Of a stretch of 64,000 nt of DNA, positions 36,301-48,115 are shown one piece after another (positions within the stretch are counted from its first letter, which is position 1; every line of letters begins with the position of its first letter). The DNA comes from Musa acuminata AAA Group. Its lineage: Eukaryota > Streptophyta > Magnoliopsida > Zingiberales > Musaceae. The notes beneath the pieces were generated by a model. It saw only the letters and a list, made by a program, of their open reading frames with translations, did no database searches and was not told the origin of the DNA. The stretch covers positions 30,321,501-30,385,500 of the forward strand of contig NC_088342.1 of NCBI RefSeq assembly GCF_036884655.1, in the 5' to 3' direction. A program made the position numbers and the translations under genes.

Positions 36301-39300
36301 TTCTCCCTCTGGAGAGCCGAGACTTATCCCTCCTGGATAACTGTCCCGTTGGAGCAACATCTCTCTTCGTTTCGGAGACCACCATCCCCTTGGACTACTC
36401 CGATCTGCTAAACAAACTGTGCATTGTTCTGCCTCTTGCAACCGCACTTGCTAGATTGCGCCTCCACGTCAATACAGCCACCGCTGCACCCCTCAAGGCC
36501 TAGCAACATGCTGAACTCGTTGCACACTTCAGCCTCCTCCGGACGTATCCTTCGCATGCCGAAGAGAAAGTTTCAATGCTCCATGGCGCCGAGTCTCGGT
36601 CGCCTTGGGATGGCCACGAACATTCCGTCGTCCGCATACAAGCCCATGCATGAGTACCAAATTCTTCGAGTTAGCAATTCCCCTCACCTCTGTGAGCTTT
36701 GCATAACTCTTTTGGTCGTTGAGCAACTCATTCCACCTTGCATGGTCTCATTCTTGCCAAGCGCCTCGCTTGCCTAGAGCACCATCAAGTATAGTTGTCA
36801 ACGTTGAGCCGTAGCTCAAACTCAGCCATCCCAACCTTTGTGCGCTCCAAATTCTTCCAAGCTTGCCTGTTCTCGTGGTGCCTCTTGCGCGAAGGGTTGG
36901 CCATTCCTCTGAATGTCAATCTCAGATGCCCGCTCCTCTGAGCGACTCTTTTCCCTACATCTCCATGCCCGTTTTCCCTCAAACGGTCGCGCGTGTGCTG
37001 ACTGCCCTCAACGCAGCCCCGCTAGGTCCCCCACGTTTGCATGTCAAGTGTTTCTATGAGTGCTTGTCCCGCTCTGATACCATAATGTCACGGACTTAGC
37101 TGGTTTTGCCTAAGTCGTGCGGCACCCTTGCGCGTCCGTCCGCAAAGGTCAGCCTCCCCGAAGCCTCCCATTGTCCCTTAGGACCAACAAAAGAGAGAAC
37201 GGGTTAAAGAGAACGCCTCAATCGGGATCCACAAGCAAACATGTCCGAAAAACACTTCATAGACAATGCAAATTACCAACAGACTTTACAAGCTCTGAAC
37301 AGTGGCACAACAAAGGGTAAAATGGTCCATTACAGACCGAAAAGCTCTCGCACGTGTCTACATGACACAACCTTTATTTACAAGCCTAAAGAGGCCACCA
37401 ACCCAACTAAAATGGGACTATTAAGCCTTCGGCCGCCCCTTTACATTCTGTACAAGGCATGAACATGCCAAAAGACACGGACATACATAAGCATTACATC
37501 AAACACCCTGTTTCGAAGTTTGTCCGTGACAGCTCGGTACACCCAGGTGTACCGAGCGGTACACTTAGGTGTACCGAGCACTGTAGCAGTGCTACAGTGC
37601 TACAGCTACAGTGCTCGGTACGGGCGGATCGGTACAGGGCGGTCCACGTACCGCTAGCCTGTCGGACCGGTACGTACCGTCCGTACCGGGCGGTACAGTC
37701 CGGTACGGCAAACCTTGATTTGAACAAACATGAGATGGTTCAGTTGAGAGTGTAAAAGATGTTTATATTGATCCTGAAATAATTTTCCGAAAAGCAATAA
37801 GTCGGTCCTACCTCTGGGTTCTTGGGATCCAATGCATTGAGCATCTCAGATAACACATCTGCTATTCCTCGAGCATTCTGGATATCTTGCAAGCTGCATC
37901 AAGACCATCGGTTGCTACTAAAATGTGATTTTTACCAAAATACAATGAACTACGAAGAAGAAAAAAGAATAGCAACTACGTATCAAGCTAAAAACATCAG
38001 CACTATAGCTACAACAATGCATAGAGGTTAAAACAGATAAAATTATTATTATTTGCATATGAAATAGATAAATCAAAAGCATGTAACCTGAAAGCAGAAA
38101 CATCAGATTGAAGTGAAGATTCTAAAGCCATGTTTTCATATATTGATGTAGCAGGTTGATATGGTACTGGGTGCGTTTGAGGAGTAAAAATTGCTGCAGT
38201 GTTTTCTGTACGAGGTGGGAACTCAACTCCCGTGGCCTGCCCACACAAAAGTACAGAATTATTCCAAAATCATTCTTTGATGAGACGCTAACTGCAGCTG
38301 TACATATGCAAGAAACAAACACAAGATACACAAATCATACATAACACCAATATTTGCTAGAAAATGCATCCTCAGAACAAATTAAGAACAAAGAAATAAC
38401 ATGCTTCTGATTCTTAGAAAAAATAATACAGGCAAAAATGCTCATTTTTATGGCAAAAAACTAAGATACACAGAGCATGTGAATTTACAGACCTATTTCC
38501 GTATATTTTAATTTTTTGCATCTTAGACAAGCACTGGAACTTGTATCATTGCATATAGATAAATAACACATCAACATGATGTCATGTAAGTGTTGTGGGC
38601 AAAATAGAAATAAAGAAAACTGAAAACTTGTGATTATAATTGTTCCCTGATATTTTATTATACAAAGATAACAATCAGATATCACAATTTTGCCATCAAG
38701 AGAATTCAGAGCCTAAAAGTTATTAAAGTTCACTTGAAAGTTTCACCTGTAACTCAAAATTAATTCCATGAACTACCAAAGAAAAATAAACTAAAGAAAA
38801 GAAAAATTTCCATAAGAAAAATAAACTAGAACAAATCACAGAACAATCATGAAGAACCTCATAAACAGTACACTGCCACAATAACTAGAACAACGATGAA
38901 GATAACCAGATGCAGGGAAAAAAATGCATACCCTAAGTTCTTGGTATGCAGCATGATATTGGGTATATTTTCCTCCTGCTCCTCCAAAAGCTTCCTGCCA
39001 TGTATCTATCAGCACTAATATCTTCTCTCTTACACTTAAATCTGGCTGAAAATACGATTCAAGAACAGGTGTCACACGATGATAACAAAGAACAAATATA
39101 AATATATCAAACACAATTGATAAGGTGTGTTATGAGAAGTGACACTTACTTTCTTCTTCACTATTCTAACCATTTCATGTAAAATATCCCGCTTGACAAT
39201 TTGCTGGTGAACATTGTCTCCGCAATTTTTGCTTAGGGTTTCTAGCACCTAGTTTGAATTTTCCAGAACATAATATTATCATTGCAGACATACAAAACTA

Positions 39301-41126
39301 GCTAAAAGATAGATTTGTGAACTTTCTATGAGAAAACCAGCTAATAGTGGTATTTCGTGGAGTTTTGTTTACCACAAATCTCTAATTAATTGTTTGGGAA
39401 GCATGCCAAAATACCATGGACAACATTTATTTATATAAGCTTCATAATCTGTTTTACCATCTGTTCTTAGATGGATTAAACCATTGCATACAACAGAACA
39501 TTCCTGGATAGACTTACTAGAGAAAAAAACATGTTGACAATGTAGCTAAGTTTCATATTTTTATATTTAATAACTAACAGCATTTAATCTTCCATGATGC
39601 AAATGTTGGTCTAAATTGTTTTCTGTAGATAACAACAGTCGCAGTACCCTAGAGTATAGACAAAAAGCTTGAGAAGCACTTGGGCCCTGTCATTCCATTG
39701 AAAGCAAATGAAGAAGAAAAATATTGATGCATTACTTATAAAGAAGACCAATATATTAGAAACAGAGAATTTGTTTTATCTCCAAAGAAGAAAATCATGT
39801 TAGCAAGTCATGAAATACCTAAAACATTATAACAGCACCTATAAGTTAATCTTTTCTAATGGTGTTTAGCCACATTTTTTTTAAATGATTAATGTTTTCT
39901 GTGAACAATATTCACATTTATATATACAAAGAGGTTTTCCTATTATTTTCAGTTTTTCAGTTTGTTTGGTTGATTCATGAAAAGCCTCAATTGATATGAT
40001 AAAAATCATATATAACTTTAATTGGAGGAGAAACAGTATGTACTTACAAAAAGTGCCAGAAGTTGGATTTTAGGGTTCTTGCTTCCGAGGCGCTTCTTCA
40101 GTATTTTGAGTGCATCCTTGCCCTGTCTGTTCATCAGAAAATAATTCATATAGAAAGCCTCCAATAAAGGACAACAGTAGTTTCTTTACTAGATGAACCA
40201 GATAACACTAACAGAATGATGACACTAGAACACATTGACATCAAAATTTTTCTAGCAAATTGGTTAAGCAGATAATGATTACCCTGTTAAACGGACAACT
40301 CACATTTCGGAAATAATCAGTGCCTCAATATTTGCATCTATGTAACAGTGAATATGATGATAAGGATATAGTCTTTCAAGATGAAAAATACCTTCATCAA
40401 CTAGTTGAGACACAGAGTTACATCCTTAAGGAAAATAAAGTAGAATCTAGAATTTTGTTCTCGATGTATAAATTAGTGTTTAGTAGAATGTCAAGCGGCA
40501 AAGAGACAAGTGCCTTTGTTGTTGCTCAAGGTGCACAATTTAAAGGGGATGCAACTTTAACAGAAATATATAGTCAAGTCTAGATTTCAAATAAGGTTGA
40601 TGCATATTTTGTTAGAGATTGACTACTTAGACGACAGCTATAACAAACAAACAGTTTATGAAAGACAAGGACGGGTCCATAAACTAATGCATTCAGCCTT
40701 CTTTCAATTACTTGGCCTGGCAAACAATCCCACATGCATAATAAAATGCTTGGTTATTCATAACATCTCCGGTAAATTCACAAGAGTGTCTTTGGACTTG
40801 TCGGAGCATACACATTGGGAGGAAAGAGGTGGGAGTCATGCTCAGGGTTCTATCCTTTAAGGTCACCAAAAAAGGAAAGAATAAGCAATTTTAACAAATT
40901 GCTCGTCCGTCTGATATATTACTCCGGACGAATATTCAAACTTTAAGCCCAAAAAAGAAACTTAAAACTAGATTTCTTAAAAGCACAACCACGAGGCAAG
41001 AACAAACCAAGAACCCTACCCAGGATCCATATTGATAATGTCGCACAACTCCATGTTGATCGCCCAGTCTGGACCAATCAACGCATCGCTCGTCGCCCGA
41101 TCCGCAAACGCCGCAGCGGTAGCCAT
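30400..41126 (-). CDS. TOL: TOM1-like (TOL) protein, VHS and GAT domains
   Basis: Nine coding exons on the minus strand: 41126-41020, 40126-40048, 39248-39150, 39045-38932, 38236-38088, 37893-37812, 32188-32103, 32014-31826, 31045-30400. All junctions are GT-AG and in phase, giving 516 aa. The VHS domain (residues about 9-138) includes [38 protein letters not shown] and [15 protein letters not shown]. The GAT domain (about 175-265) includes [28 protein letters not shown] and [14 protein letters not shown]. The tail is proline/glutamine-rich with [20 protein letters not shown] proteins are ESCRT-0 substitutes in plants: they bind ubiquitinated plasma-membrane cargo at endosomes and steer it to the vacuole. 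The GAT sequence is closest to the TOL6-like group as I recall it. Intron 6 (32189-37811, 5.6 kb) holds a MITE split by a retrotransposon, with exons intact. Confidence 0.93.
32965..33410 (-). repeat. 3' LTR of the LARD-like element
   Basis: 446 bp, bounded TGTCACGGAC...GTCCGTGACA, indistinguishable by eye from the 37086-37531 copy. Confidence 0.93.
33411..37085 (-). other. Non-coding interior of the LARD-like element
   Basis: About 3.7 kb of GC-moderate sequence with no retroviral domain. A 28-bp motif built on CCCGCCTCTGCGGTACCATG occurs at about 34585 and again at about 35151, and CTAGTAGCTCCCGAAG / CCCAGTAGCTCCCGAT variants also recur, so it grew partly by internal duplication. Small frames on both strands are shadows. 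Confidence 0.75.
37086..37531 (-). repeat. 5' LTR of the LARD-like element
   Basis: 446 bp. On the minus strand it is immediately followed by the PBS. Expected to carry the promoter of the element. Confidence 0.93.
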
Positions 41127-41137
41127 CGCAAACCGAC

Positions 41138-41405
41138 CTGCAAATAGAACCAGGCAATCAATAGCCTAAACATCAAACCAACCCCAAATCAAAATCTAAC
41201 ACCCAAAAACCTCTCCCAGAACCCTCAAAATCATATTTTTCCCTAAAAACACAAATTTTCCCTTTAAAAAGGAAACACCAGATCGAATCAGCACCAAAAA
41301 CCAGCGGAAAACCCAGAGATTCCCGGCATTCGAGGGGTCATCGGATCTTGAATCCAGAAATCTTTTGAAGAAACAGAAAGGAGGATATCAAAGCTCAATG
41401 GTTTA
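41138..41405 (-). other. 5'-UTR intron of the TOL gene
   Basis: Minus-strand donor AGAG|GTAAACC at 41406/41405 and acceptor TATTTGCAG|GTCGG at 41138/41137, 11 nt before the ATG. This is a typical leader intron. Such introns often raise expression (inference). Confidence 0.6.
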
Positions 41406-41544
41406 CCTCTACCGCAAAGAAAGAGAGGGAGAGAGGGGCAAAGACTTTCCTTGTCTCTTGTTGGATTCTTATCTTAGGGAGGACGAAAGAATTATGGACA
41501 GAGAAGGCAATGAGTCGTCGGGTTGGAGGCCGTTCGAAGAAATG

Positions 41545-41565
41545 CGAGAGAGAGAGAGAGAGAGA
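41545..41565. repeat. (GA)n microsatellite in the TOL 5' region
   Basis: About nine GA/AG dinucleotides upstream of the leader intron. GAGA-type tracts are frequent in plant leaders. Confidence 0.85.
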
Positions 41566-43361
41566 ACGACGGAGAGGATGGAAGCGGAGATGGGCGGACA
41601 TTGACTTCGATTCCTATGCGTGTTCTTCTGTTTCTCCTACCAGTCTTTGTGGTTACAGCAGTAGTTGTCAATGGATCCAACACCACACAAGAGCGGCCAA
41701 AAGGAGGAGGGCTGGTTTGAACGACAAGTAGAGCCATCAACGAGCCTTCATAGGCTAAGTTTTAGGGTTTGCTAAGCCTCATTTAGATTTGATGTTGAAG
41801 TTTAATTCCCTCACGTCAACTCGGAGACGAAAAGGTTGTGATTGGAACGCGATTTCACCCGTATTTTAATATTTACGAGATGTTAATATAACTAAAAATG
41901 TAATTAATATATTTTTAAAATGTAATTTTTTTATTTATTGATTATCAAACATTTAAAGCATTTTACAACTATATATATTCACCCAAATCTTCTTCTTCTT
42001 CTTTTTTTTTTTTTTCCAAATGCACATTAAAAATGTAAATATGATGTCTAAAATTTTATGTAATAAACCCTATTTAGAATCAAATAAATAAATTATATTT
42101 TTCATTTAATTCATATGTTGAATCAGACAACATGGTTTAAATTACGAAATCTCTATCGATTTTGTGACGCTACCATTTAATTCTAAATCTGAAGTGGGTT
42201 AAGATTTAAATTAAGTCATTAGAGGTTGATAGATATACTAATATCGTCTTAAACTCAAATATTTTGACCTACTTATTTAAGCTCAACAAGATTAATAAGT
42301 AGATTGTCCCGTTAAGTCAGGTTATTGTAATAGTTATTAGTATTACTATAATAAGAGTATAGTCAGTACCAAAGAGCTACCTATTACATTTATCATTTAA
42401 GACATCTAAGATATAAGATAAAAAAAAAAAAAAAAAAAAAAAAACAAGATTTAGATAATTTTTTATCTTATCTTTTTCATGTCATAACTTTTAATATGGA
42501 CTAATGAATGTAACATAGTAAGAGAATAGAATTTGAATTATAAATCCTAATTTCTTTTTATAATATTTGTGAGAAATCAAATGAATTATGAAAATTCATT
42601 CTATGATTTAAATATTTCATACTCAAGAAAGTTAACATACAGATTATTCAATCACGTTAACGATGAAATAATTATTACTCGTTGTTTTAAGATTTACCTC
42701 TACCTTAAACATGTGCTTGCACTCATAAATATATGAAAATATTTATAATGCTCCAGTGGGTATTGAGTATCAAATCCACAGCATTAGTTGATAATAAGAA
42801 CAAAACTATTTTACATCAAATTATACAATAATTATTAAATATTACGGTTGATAAGTATTTTAGGAGTCTTGATTATATTCAAACTATTTGGAAGAGTCTA
42901 AATTAAATTTAAACTTCTTAATGGATTAAAATTTAGATTTAATTATGGATTCGAATAGTGAGAGTCTTAAAGAATTAGAATTTATTATTAAGGTTTTGAT
43001 GAGAGGAAGAGGGAGAGAGAGAAGGAGAGGTAAGATATTTTGGGTGTTTCTAAGCATTTATCTCTAGTGGGTATTGAGATAGTTAAGAAAACTTCTTAAG
43101 ATATAGAAAGTATATAAGAAAAGCTATATTTAGAATAGTTCAAAAGTCTTTTAATTAATCTCGTATATTGAAGAATTTAGTTTTTCCCATAGATATAGGT
43201 GAGAGTTGTCGAACTATATTAAATCTTATGTTCACTTTATGGTAGAAGATGTGGAAACTTGTTAAATCTTACATTAGTATTCCAATATATTATTTTAATA
43301 AGTAATATTGGGGTCTTTTTGTTTTTTGGTTTTTCAAAATTTTCTCCTCCCTTCCTCAAAA

Positions 43362-44350
43362 TGTGGTATCAGATTTAACAATTATGATGATTAAAAATTC
43401 AATAAGGATAATATTGGTTGTTTTTGCTAGTTTTGTAAAAAAAATTAATGAAAAAATAGTTTCACTTTATGATAGAGGAGTGTTAAAGACTTTTTTTTTT
43501 TTCAGTAATGCCTAGCAAAAATGTTGAATTGATAAATAGATAAACTAAAAATGATGAGAAATGAAGATTAGGATGAGCTTAGGCAAAAAGTATGTAAATA
43601 TTATTCATCTTTGCATCATCGATAATATTATCAATAATATTAGTAATGATGACTTGGTTATTTGGGATAAGTAAAAAATTGAAAGTTATATAGGTTGGGG
43701 GTGGATGAAGGCATAAACTTGGTAAAACATTTGAACATATTCAAAGAAATATTGGAGCAATTGAAGAAAGTTGATGAAAAGATTAATAAAGAAGATAAGA
43801 TATTGTTGCTTCTTAATCGCTTGTCTACTCCTATGACAACTTTTATGGAGATAATATTGTATGGGAAGGATATAGTAACTCTAAAATAAATAAGTTCAAA
43901 CAAAACTTTAATATCTCATACTATCATGAAAAAGGATAAATATAAGAATACGGATGATGAGGTATTAGCTACCGAGGGTAGAGGTTGATAAGGATGATTT
44001 TTTAACGAGAGTGGATCTTAGCGTGGCAAATCAAAATCAAAAGTTAGGTCTTTGGATGATGTTTAGTGTTATAGATGTAAAGAGTATAATCAAACAAAAT
44101 TATTTAGGAAAAAAAAGAAAAGAAAAGGTCGATGAGTACTCTTTTGTGATAGATGATGATGAAAATATCATCATAATCTCTAAAGATAATAATACATCTT
44201 TCTATAAGAGTTGATTTTTAGATTCTACTCGTGTTACTCATGTTTGAACTCAAAAGGATTATTTTAATTCACTGAACGATAAGATGACTAGTAAGTTGAG
44301 TCTAGAGAATGATTTGATGGTGAAAGTTATTAGTAAAGTGGATATGTAAT
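43362..44350 (+). pseudogene. Decayed copia gag-protease remnant
   Basis: A PBS-like TGGTATCAGATTTAAC lies at 43362. Then gag pieces follow in shifted frames: 43695-43889 reads DEGINLVKHLNIFKEILEQL and LLLLNRLSTPMTTF, and after it comes KKDKYKNTDDEVLATEGR. A broken zinc-knuckle and protease region comes next (44011-44340, including LDSTRVTHV after a stop). Several stops and frameshifts interrupt it, so it is dead. No RT or integrase follows. Confidence 0.7.
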
Positions 44351-44359
44351 CACATCAAA

Positions 44360-44720
44360 TATTTAAGTTAGGAATTGATTTTCTTTCCTTACTTGTTATT
44401 ATAATTTAAGGAAATCTTAATCTACTTCCTTATATGTTGATATGAATTAAGGAAATAACTAGTAAGTATTCCAAATATGATGATATCATATTTGGTAGTA
44501 TATTAAATGGAAATAATTTATAAATACGAAAATTAAAAATTTATTTCCCTTAATAGAGGCTCGCCTCCTCCTATTTAAAGGGGAGGGATCTCTCTCCTTC
44601 GTTCCTCACCTAGTCGAGCCTAGCAACAGGAGGAACGAGGAGTTACACCCTGTTAACAAGAGAACGAGGAGTTACACCCTATTGACAAGAGTTACACCGT
44701 AGTAGTAAGTATTCCAAAAG
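44360..44720 (+). other. Possible LTR/promoter fragment
   Basis: AT-rich block containing a TATA-like CTATTTAAAGGGG (about 44571) followed by a C/T-rich leader with short repeats GAACGAGGAGTTACACCCT twice (about 44630-44690). It looks like the U3/R part of a copia LTR, but I could not find a partner. Confidence 0.35.
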
Positions 44721-45450
44721 GTGTTTACCCTAACAGTAATCAAATCAAAACAAAAGAAATAGGTTTTGTTAGGCATAAAAGTTTCTGGCAAATGAACAGA
44801 TCGATCACCGATGGATAATAAAAATTCAAATACAAAGTTACGTAATCTTAAATTTTGAGCAGCCTTCACTTTCTTTATGTTTAGGGTGGTGAGGACACAA
44901 TAAACTTGAAATTTTGACACTTTAAAGGCATAGAATTAAAGAACATGCACGAGATTATGATCTTTTTCACTTTTTTTTTTCCCCATTAAATAACCTGATA
45001 AAAGAAAAGTAAAGCTGACTGACCCATATCTATCTTAATAATTTTCCCTGTCTTTTCCCATTAGATCTCCTCTTTTTTCTTCATGGAGAACAATAATGTA
45101 GTGGGCAACACATAATTGGATTAGCACTGCACCTATGCAAATGCCATATTCGTCTTGTTCGTTTCAAGTCTCACAAGCAAAAGCAAAAGCAAAAGAAATG
45201 GATTAGAATGAGATATGAGAACCAAATAGGTAAGTAAATACCACACAGGAAAACGTTCGAAATCGTTAGTTGGGACGTTCTGAAACGAAAGAGAACGAAC
45301 CCCAACATCTCGTCTGCATCCATATTATGTATCGTAGGGTCCTTCCAATTCAATCGTTTCTAACCTCCACAATGTTTTTCTAGCATGAAATGGAGGAACG
45401 TGCACGCAGAGCGAGTAGAAGGTGAACGAAACTGACAATTTCCCTGGCTG
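44721..45450. other. Spacer, nothing recognised
   Basis: No coding domain, terminal repeat or RNA gene could be supported here. It ends at a TATA-like GGTTATAAAGAGC (about 45449) just before the dirigent-like fragment. Confidence 0.5.
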
Positions 45451-45511
45451 GTTATAAAGAGCGCAGCCAACCGCATGTGATCCACCACGCTCCCTTGGAT
45501 TGCCTGCCACC

Positions 45512-45690
45512 ATGGCCAAGGCGGAGGGAGGAGAAAGAACGACCCACTTCCACTTCTGCTTGCACCACGACTACGGCGGCGCAAGCCCGAGCGCAGCCAA
45601 GGGTAGTGTCGCGCCCAGCTTCTGGCTCCGGACCTCGGCACTTCGGCGACATTGTCTTTCTCACAAACCTAACGTGAAAATTACATACCC
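45512..45690 (+). pseudogene. Dirigent-like gene fragment with frameshift
   Basis: Starts MAKAEGGERTTHFHFCLHHD YGG and continues SPSAAK in one frame, then SGSGPRHFGDIVFLTN in the +1 frame. Together these resemble the dirigent N-terminal pattern THxxFYxHD...SP...FGDIVVxDDPL. The C-terminal two thirds of the domain is absent: the sequence turns into the AT-rich LTR of a copia element. Dirigent proteins direct stereospecific coupling of monolignol radicals in the cell wall, but this copy cannot be functional. The assignment rests on short motifs only. Confidence 0.45.
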
Positions 45691-46299
45691 TTTATAATTG
45701 TTGTTGAGAATTTTAGTAATGATTTTTTTATAGTATTTTGGTGCTTCTCAACTCACAACTCTCATTTTATATGGTAAAATTTTTTTTAAAACAGAGATGA
45801 AGCCCAAAGACCAAAAACTCATTTATATATAGATGTTGTACCATAAAAACTAATTTTCTCTATTATCATCGACCTCCGATTAATTCAAATTCGAAACTTA
45901 ACTTTTGGACCGTAATAAATGAAGAAATTTAATAAGAATAATTACATAATAAATAGAGAAACTTAATGAGAATGGTTACATTCTCTCACTTGTCCATAAG
46001 TTTAATTTAATAACTTAAATTGATCTTAACGAATAACTTTCTTAATAAACAAATACATGAATCATAGCGATAAATCATCTAAGAGTGAGTATTATCATCC
46101 ATGTATTACAATGTACTTAGTTTCTCAAGTATTAATCTGAATATAGTAATATTACTTAATGAATAAACCTTATGTTTATTCTTGGTCCAACACAAATATA
46201 TTTTCTCAAATAAATTAATGTACACATGAATATAAGAAAAAAACATAATATATAAAAGTTTCAATAGTAAATATAATTATAAAGTGAAACCAAGTCTCA

Positions 46300-48110
46300 T
46301 TTTCTGTATATGATCCTTGAATTTCAGAAGTAGCAAATCCTTAGTCAAATGATCAATAATCATTAATTTAGTGTTAATATGCTCAATGACCACCTTCATT
46401 TCTTTTATGTGTTCTTTTATTGCTAAATACTTAATGTCGATGTGTTTACTTCAACTTCCACATTTATTGTTATTAGTCATAAAAATAGTAGCGAAATTAT
46501 CATAAAAAATTCTTACCGACCTAGAAATAGAAATTCATGGCTCTAAGCCGAGAGATGAATCGGCTTCCATAGCAGAAGTAGCAGTCAAGGTTTGTTTGAC
46601 ACTCCTCCAAGAAATAGCTCAACAAGCTATTATGAAAACATACCATGATGTTGATTTACAAGAATCAACATAACCAGCAAAGTAGCAGTCAATCACATCT
46701 AAATTGTCTGTATGTCTATACATAAGTACGTAATTTTTTGTTCTTTGAAGATACCTCGTCACTTTCTTTGTAACTCTCAAATGTTTCATACTTAGATTAC
46801 TTTGATATCACCCTAGCATTTCCATAGTAAATGCAATATCAGGTCTAGTACAAACTTGAGCATACATAAGGCTTCCTATGGTAGAAGCATATGGGATATT
46901 TTTCATTCATTCCCTCTCAAAGTCATTCTTCAAGTATTAGTTCAAATTGAACCTATCACCTTTCACAATGGGAGCAACACTTTGTGAACAATCCCTCATC
47001 CGAAATCTCTCTAAAAGTTTATTTATATAGGTTTCTTGTGATAGACCTAAAATGCCTCGAGGTCTATCTCGATAAATTTTAATGCCAATGATATAAGATG
47101 CTTCACTCTTATCCTTTATCCTTTATATCAATTTTTTTAGAAAGGAATTGTTTTATCTCATAAAATAAAATTATTGCTTGTAAGCAAAATATCATTCACG
47201 TATAAAATAAGAAAATATATTTTATTCTGATTGACCTTATAGTACATACATTGATCCATGAGATTTTTAATAAATCTGAATGAAGAAATTACTCTATGGA
47301 ATTTAAAATACCATTGATAGGAGACTTGTTTTAAACCATTTATAGATTTCTTAAGCTTACAAACTAAGTACTTACGAACACTAGAGGAGAAACCTTTAAT
47401 TTGTTTCATATAAACCTTCTCCTCTAGATCTCTTTTAAGAAATATTGTTTTCACATTTATTTGTTACAACTCAAAGTTAAATGAGTAACTAACACTAAAA
47501 TAATACAAAGAGAATCTTTCTTAGATATAGGAGAAAACACCTCTCTTCTTTTTTAGTAAATCCTTTTACAATAAGTCTCGCTTTGTATCTCTCAATGTTG
47601 CCTAATGAATCTTTCTTAGTCTTAAATACTCATTTACAGCCAATGATCTTTGCTCTATTAGACAACTCTATAAAATCCCAAACTCCATTGCTCTTCATGG
47701 AATTCATCTCCTCTTTTACGGCATCGTGCTATAAATCTATCTCTTTGTAACTAATGACTTAAGAAAATATTTCAGGATCATTTTTTGCTCCAATACTATA
47801 GTCAGATCCTTATAGATATACAATATAATCACTAGGAATTGCATATATTTTATTTCTAGTAGATCTTCTTAATGTTGTACCAATGTCTCCACGAGAAACT
47901 TGTGATTCAACTAGTTATTCAAGAGTTTATTATAATTACTGAATTGCTTGATCTATTAGAGTATTGTCAGCAACTTGTGGAACCTCAATGATTGATTGTT
48001 CAACACAAATTTTTACTTGAGAATTGCTATGAACTATAACTAATCTATTATTCGATATGGAGGTTGAGATTCTATATGATCATGTGTAGAAACTATGTTC
48101 CTGAACTGAT
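46300..48110 (-). pseudogene. Copia pol copy A: RT and RNase H
   Basis: The frame at 47158-47454 reads FLKRDLEEKVYMKQIKGFSS, LVCKLKKSINGLKQ and LILYVNDILL, the copia RT core (YVDD-type box altered to YVND). The RNase H half (46300-46890) is broken by stops. Beyond RT, toward 48110, is a connector to integrase that copy B lacks. Confidence 0.7.
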
Positions 48111-48115
48111 CACTT

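Larger units (their letters stand above)
32965..37531 (-). mobile_element. LTR retrotransposon without coding capacity (LARD-like), very young
   Basis: Two 446-bp LTRs (32965-33410 and 37086-37531), which I read as identical, bound a 3.68-kb interior. The PBS (minus strand TGGTATCAGAGCGGGACAAG, ending near 37083) and a purine tract (minus strand AAGTGGGGGAGAATG at about 33409-33423) fix the orientation as minus. LTRs begin TGTCACGGAC and end GTCCGTGACA, a 10-bp perfect inverted repeat. No gag, protease, integrase or RT is readable in any frame: the interior has only short frames broken by stops and short internal repeats. It must be mobilised by enzymes of another element. The flanking tetramers GCTT and GCTC match at 3 of 4 positions only. 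Confidence 0.9.
32892..37717. mobile_element. hAT-type MITE in TOL intron 6, split by a retrotransposon
   Basis: Outer boundaries are defined by a perfect 8-bp target duplication ATTTGAAC (32884-32891 and 37718-37725). Terminal inverted repeats are CAAGGTTCGCCGTACCG on the left and CAAGGTTTGCCGTACCG (opposite strand) on the right. The MITE itself is only about 73 + 186 bp (32892-32964 and 37532-37717). The rest is the later LTR insertion. The MITE is saturated with GGTACGG/CCGTACC and GTACCGAGC motifs, so a single strand can fold back extensively. Eight-bp duplication and CAAGG-type ends place it in the hAT superfamily. Confidence 0.85.
41127..43361. other. TOL promoter/leader and AT-rich spacer
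   Basis: Near the gene are a GA-rich tract (41545-41565) and, on the minus strand, a telo-box-like AAACCCTAAAAC at about 41760-41771. From 41860 on the sequence is AT-rich with a poly-A run at 42420-42443. No gene seen. Confidence 0.55.

Noticed and set aside
33338..36982. Many 60-117 aa frames in the LARD-like interior
   Set aside because: Short, on both strands, none matches gag or pol, and they are interrupted by stops.
32965..37531. Endogenous pararetrovirus possibility
   Set aside because: True LTRs, PBS and polypurine tract define an LTR element; no movement, coat or RT domains are seen.
40320..40860. Two 87-aa frames in TOL intron 1
   Set aside because: Opposite strand to the gene, no recognisable domain, within an intron defined by good splice sites.
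41365..41740. Arg/Glu-rich frames upstream of TOL
   Set aside because: Produced by the GA microsatellite and leader sequence of the TOL gene.
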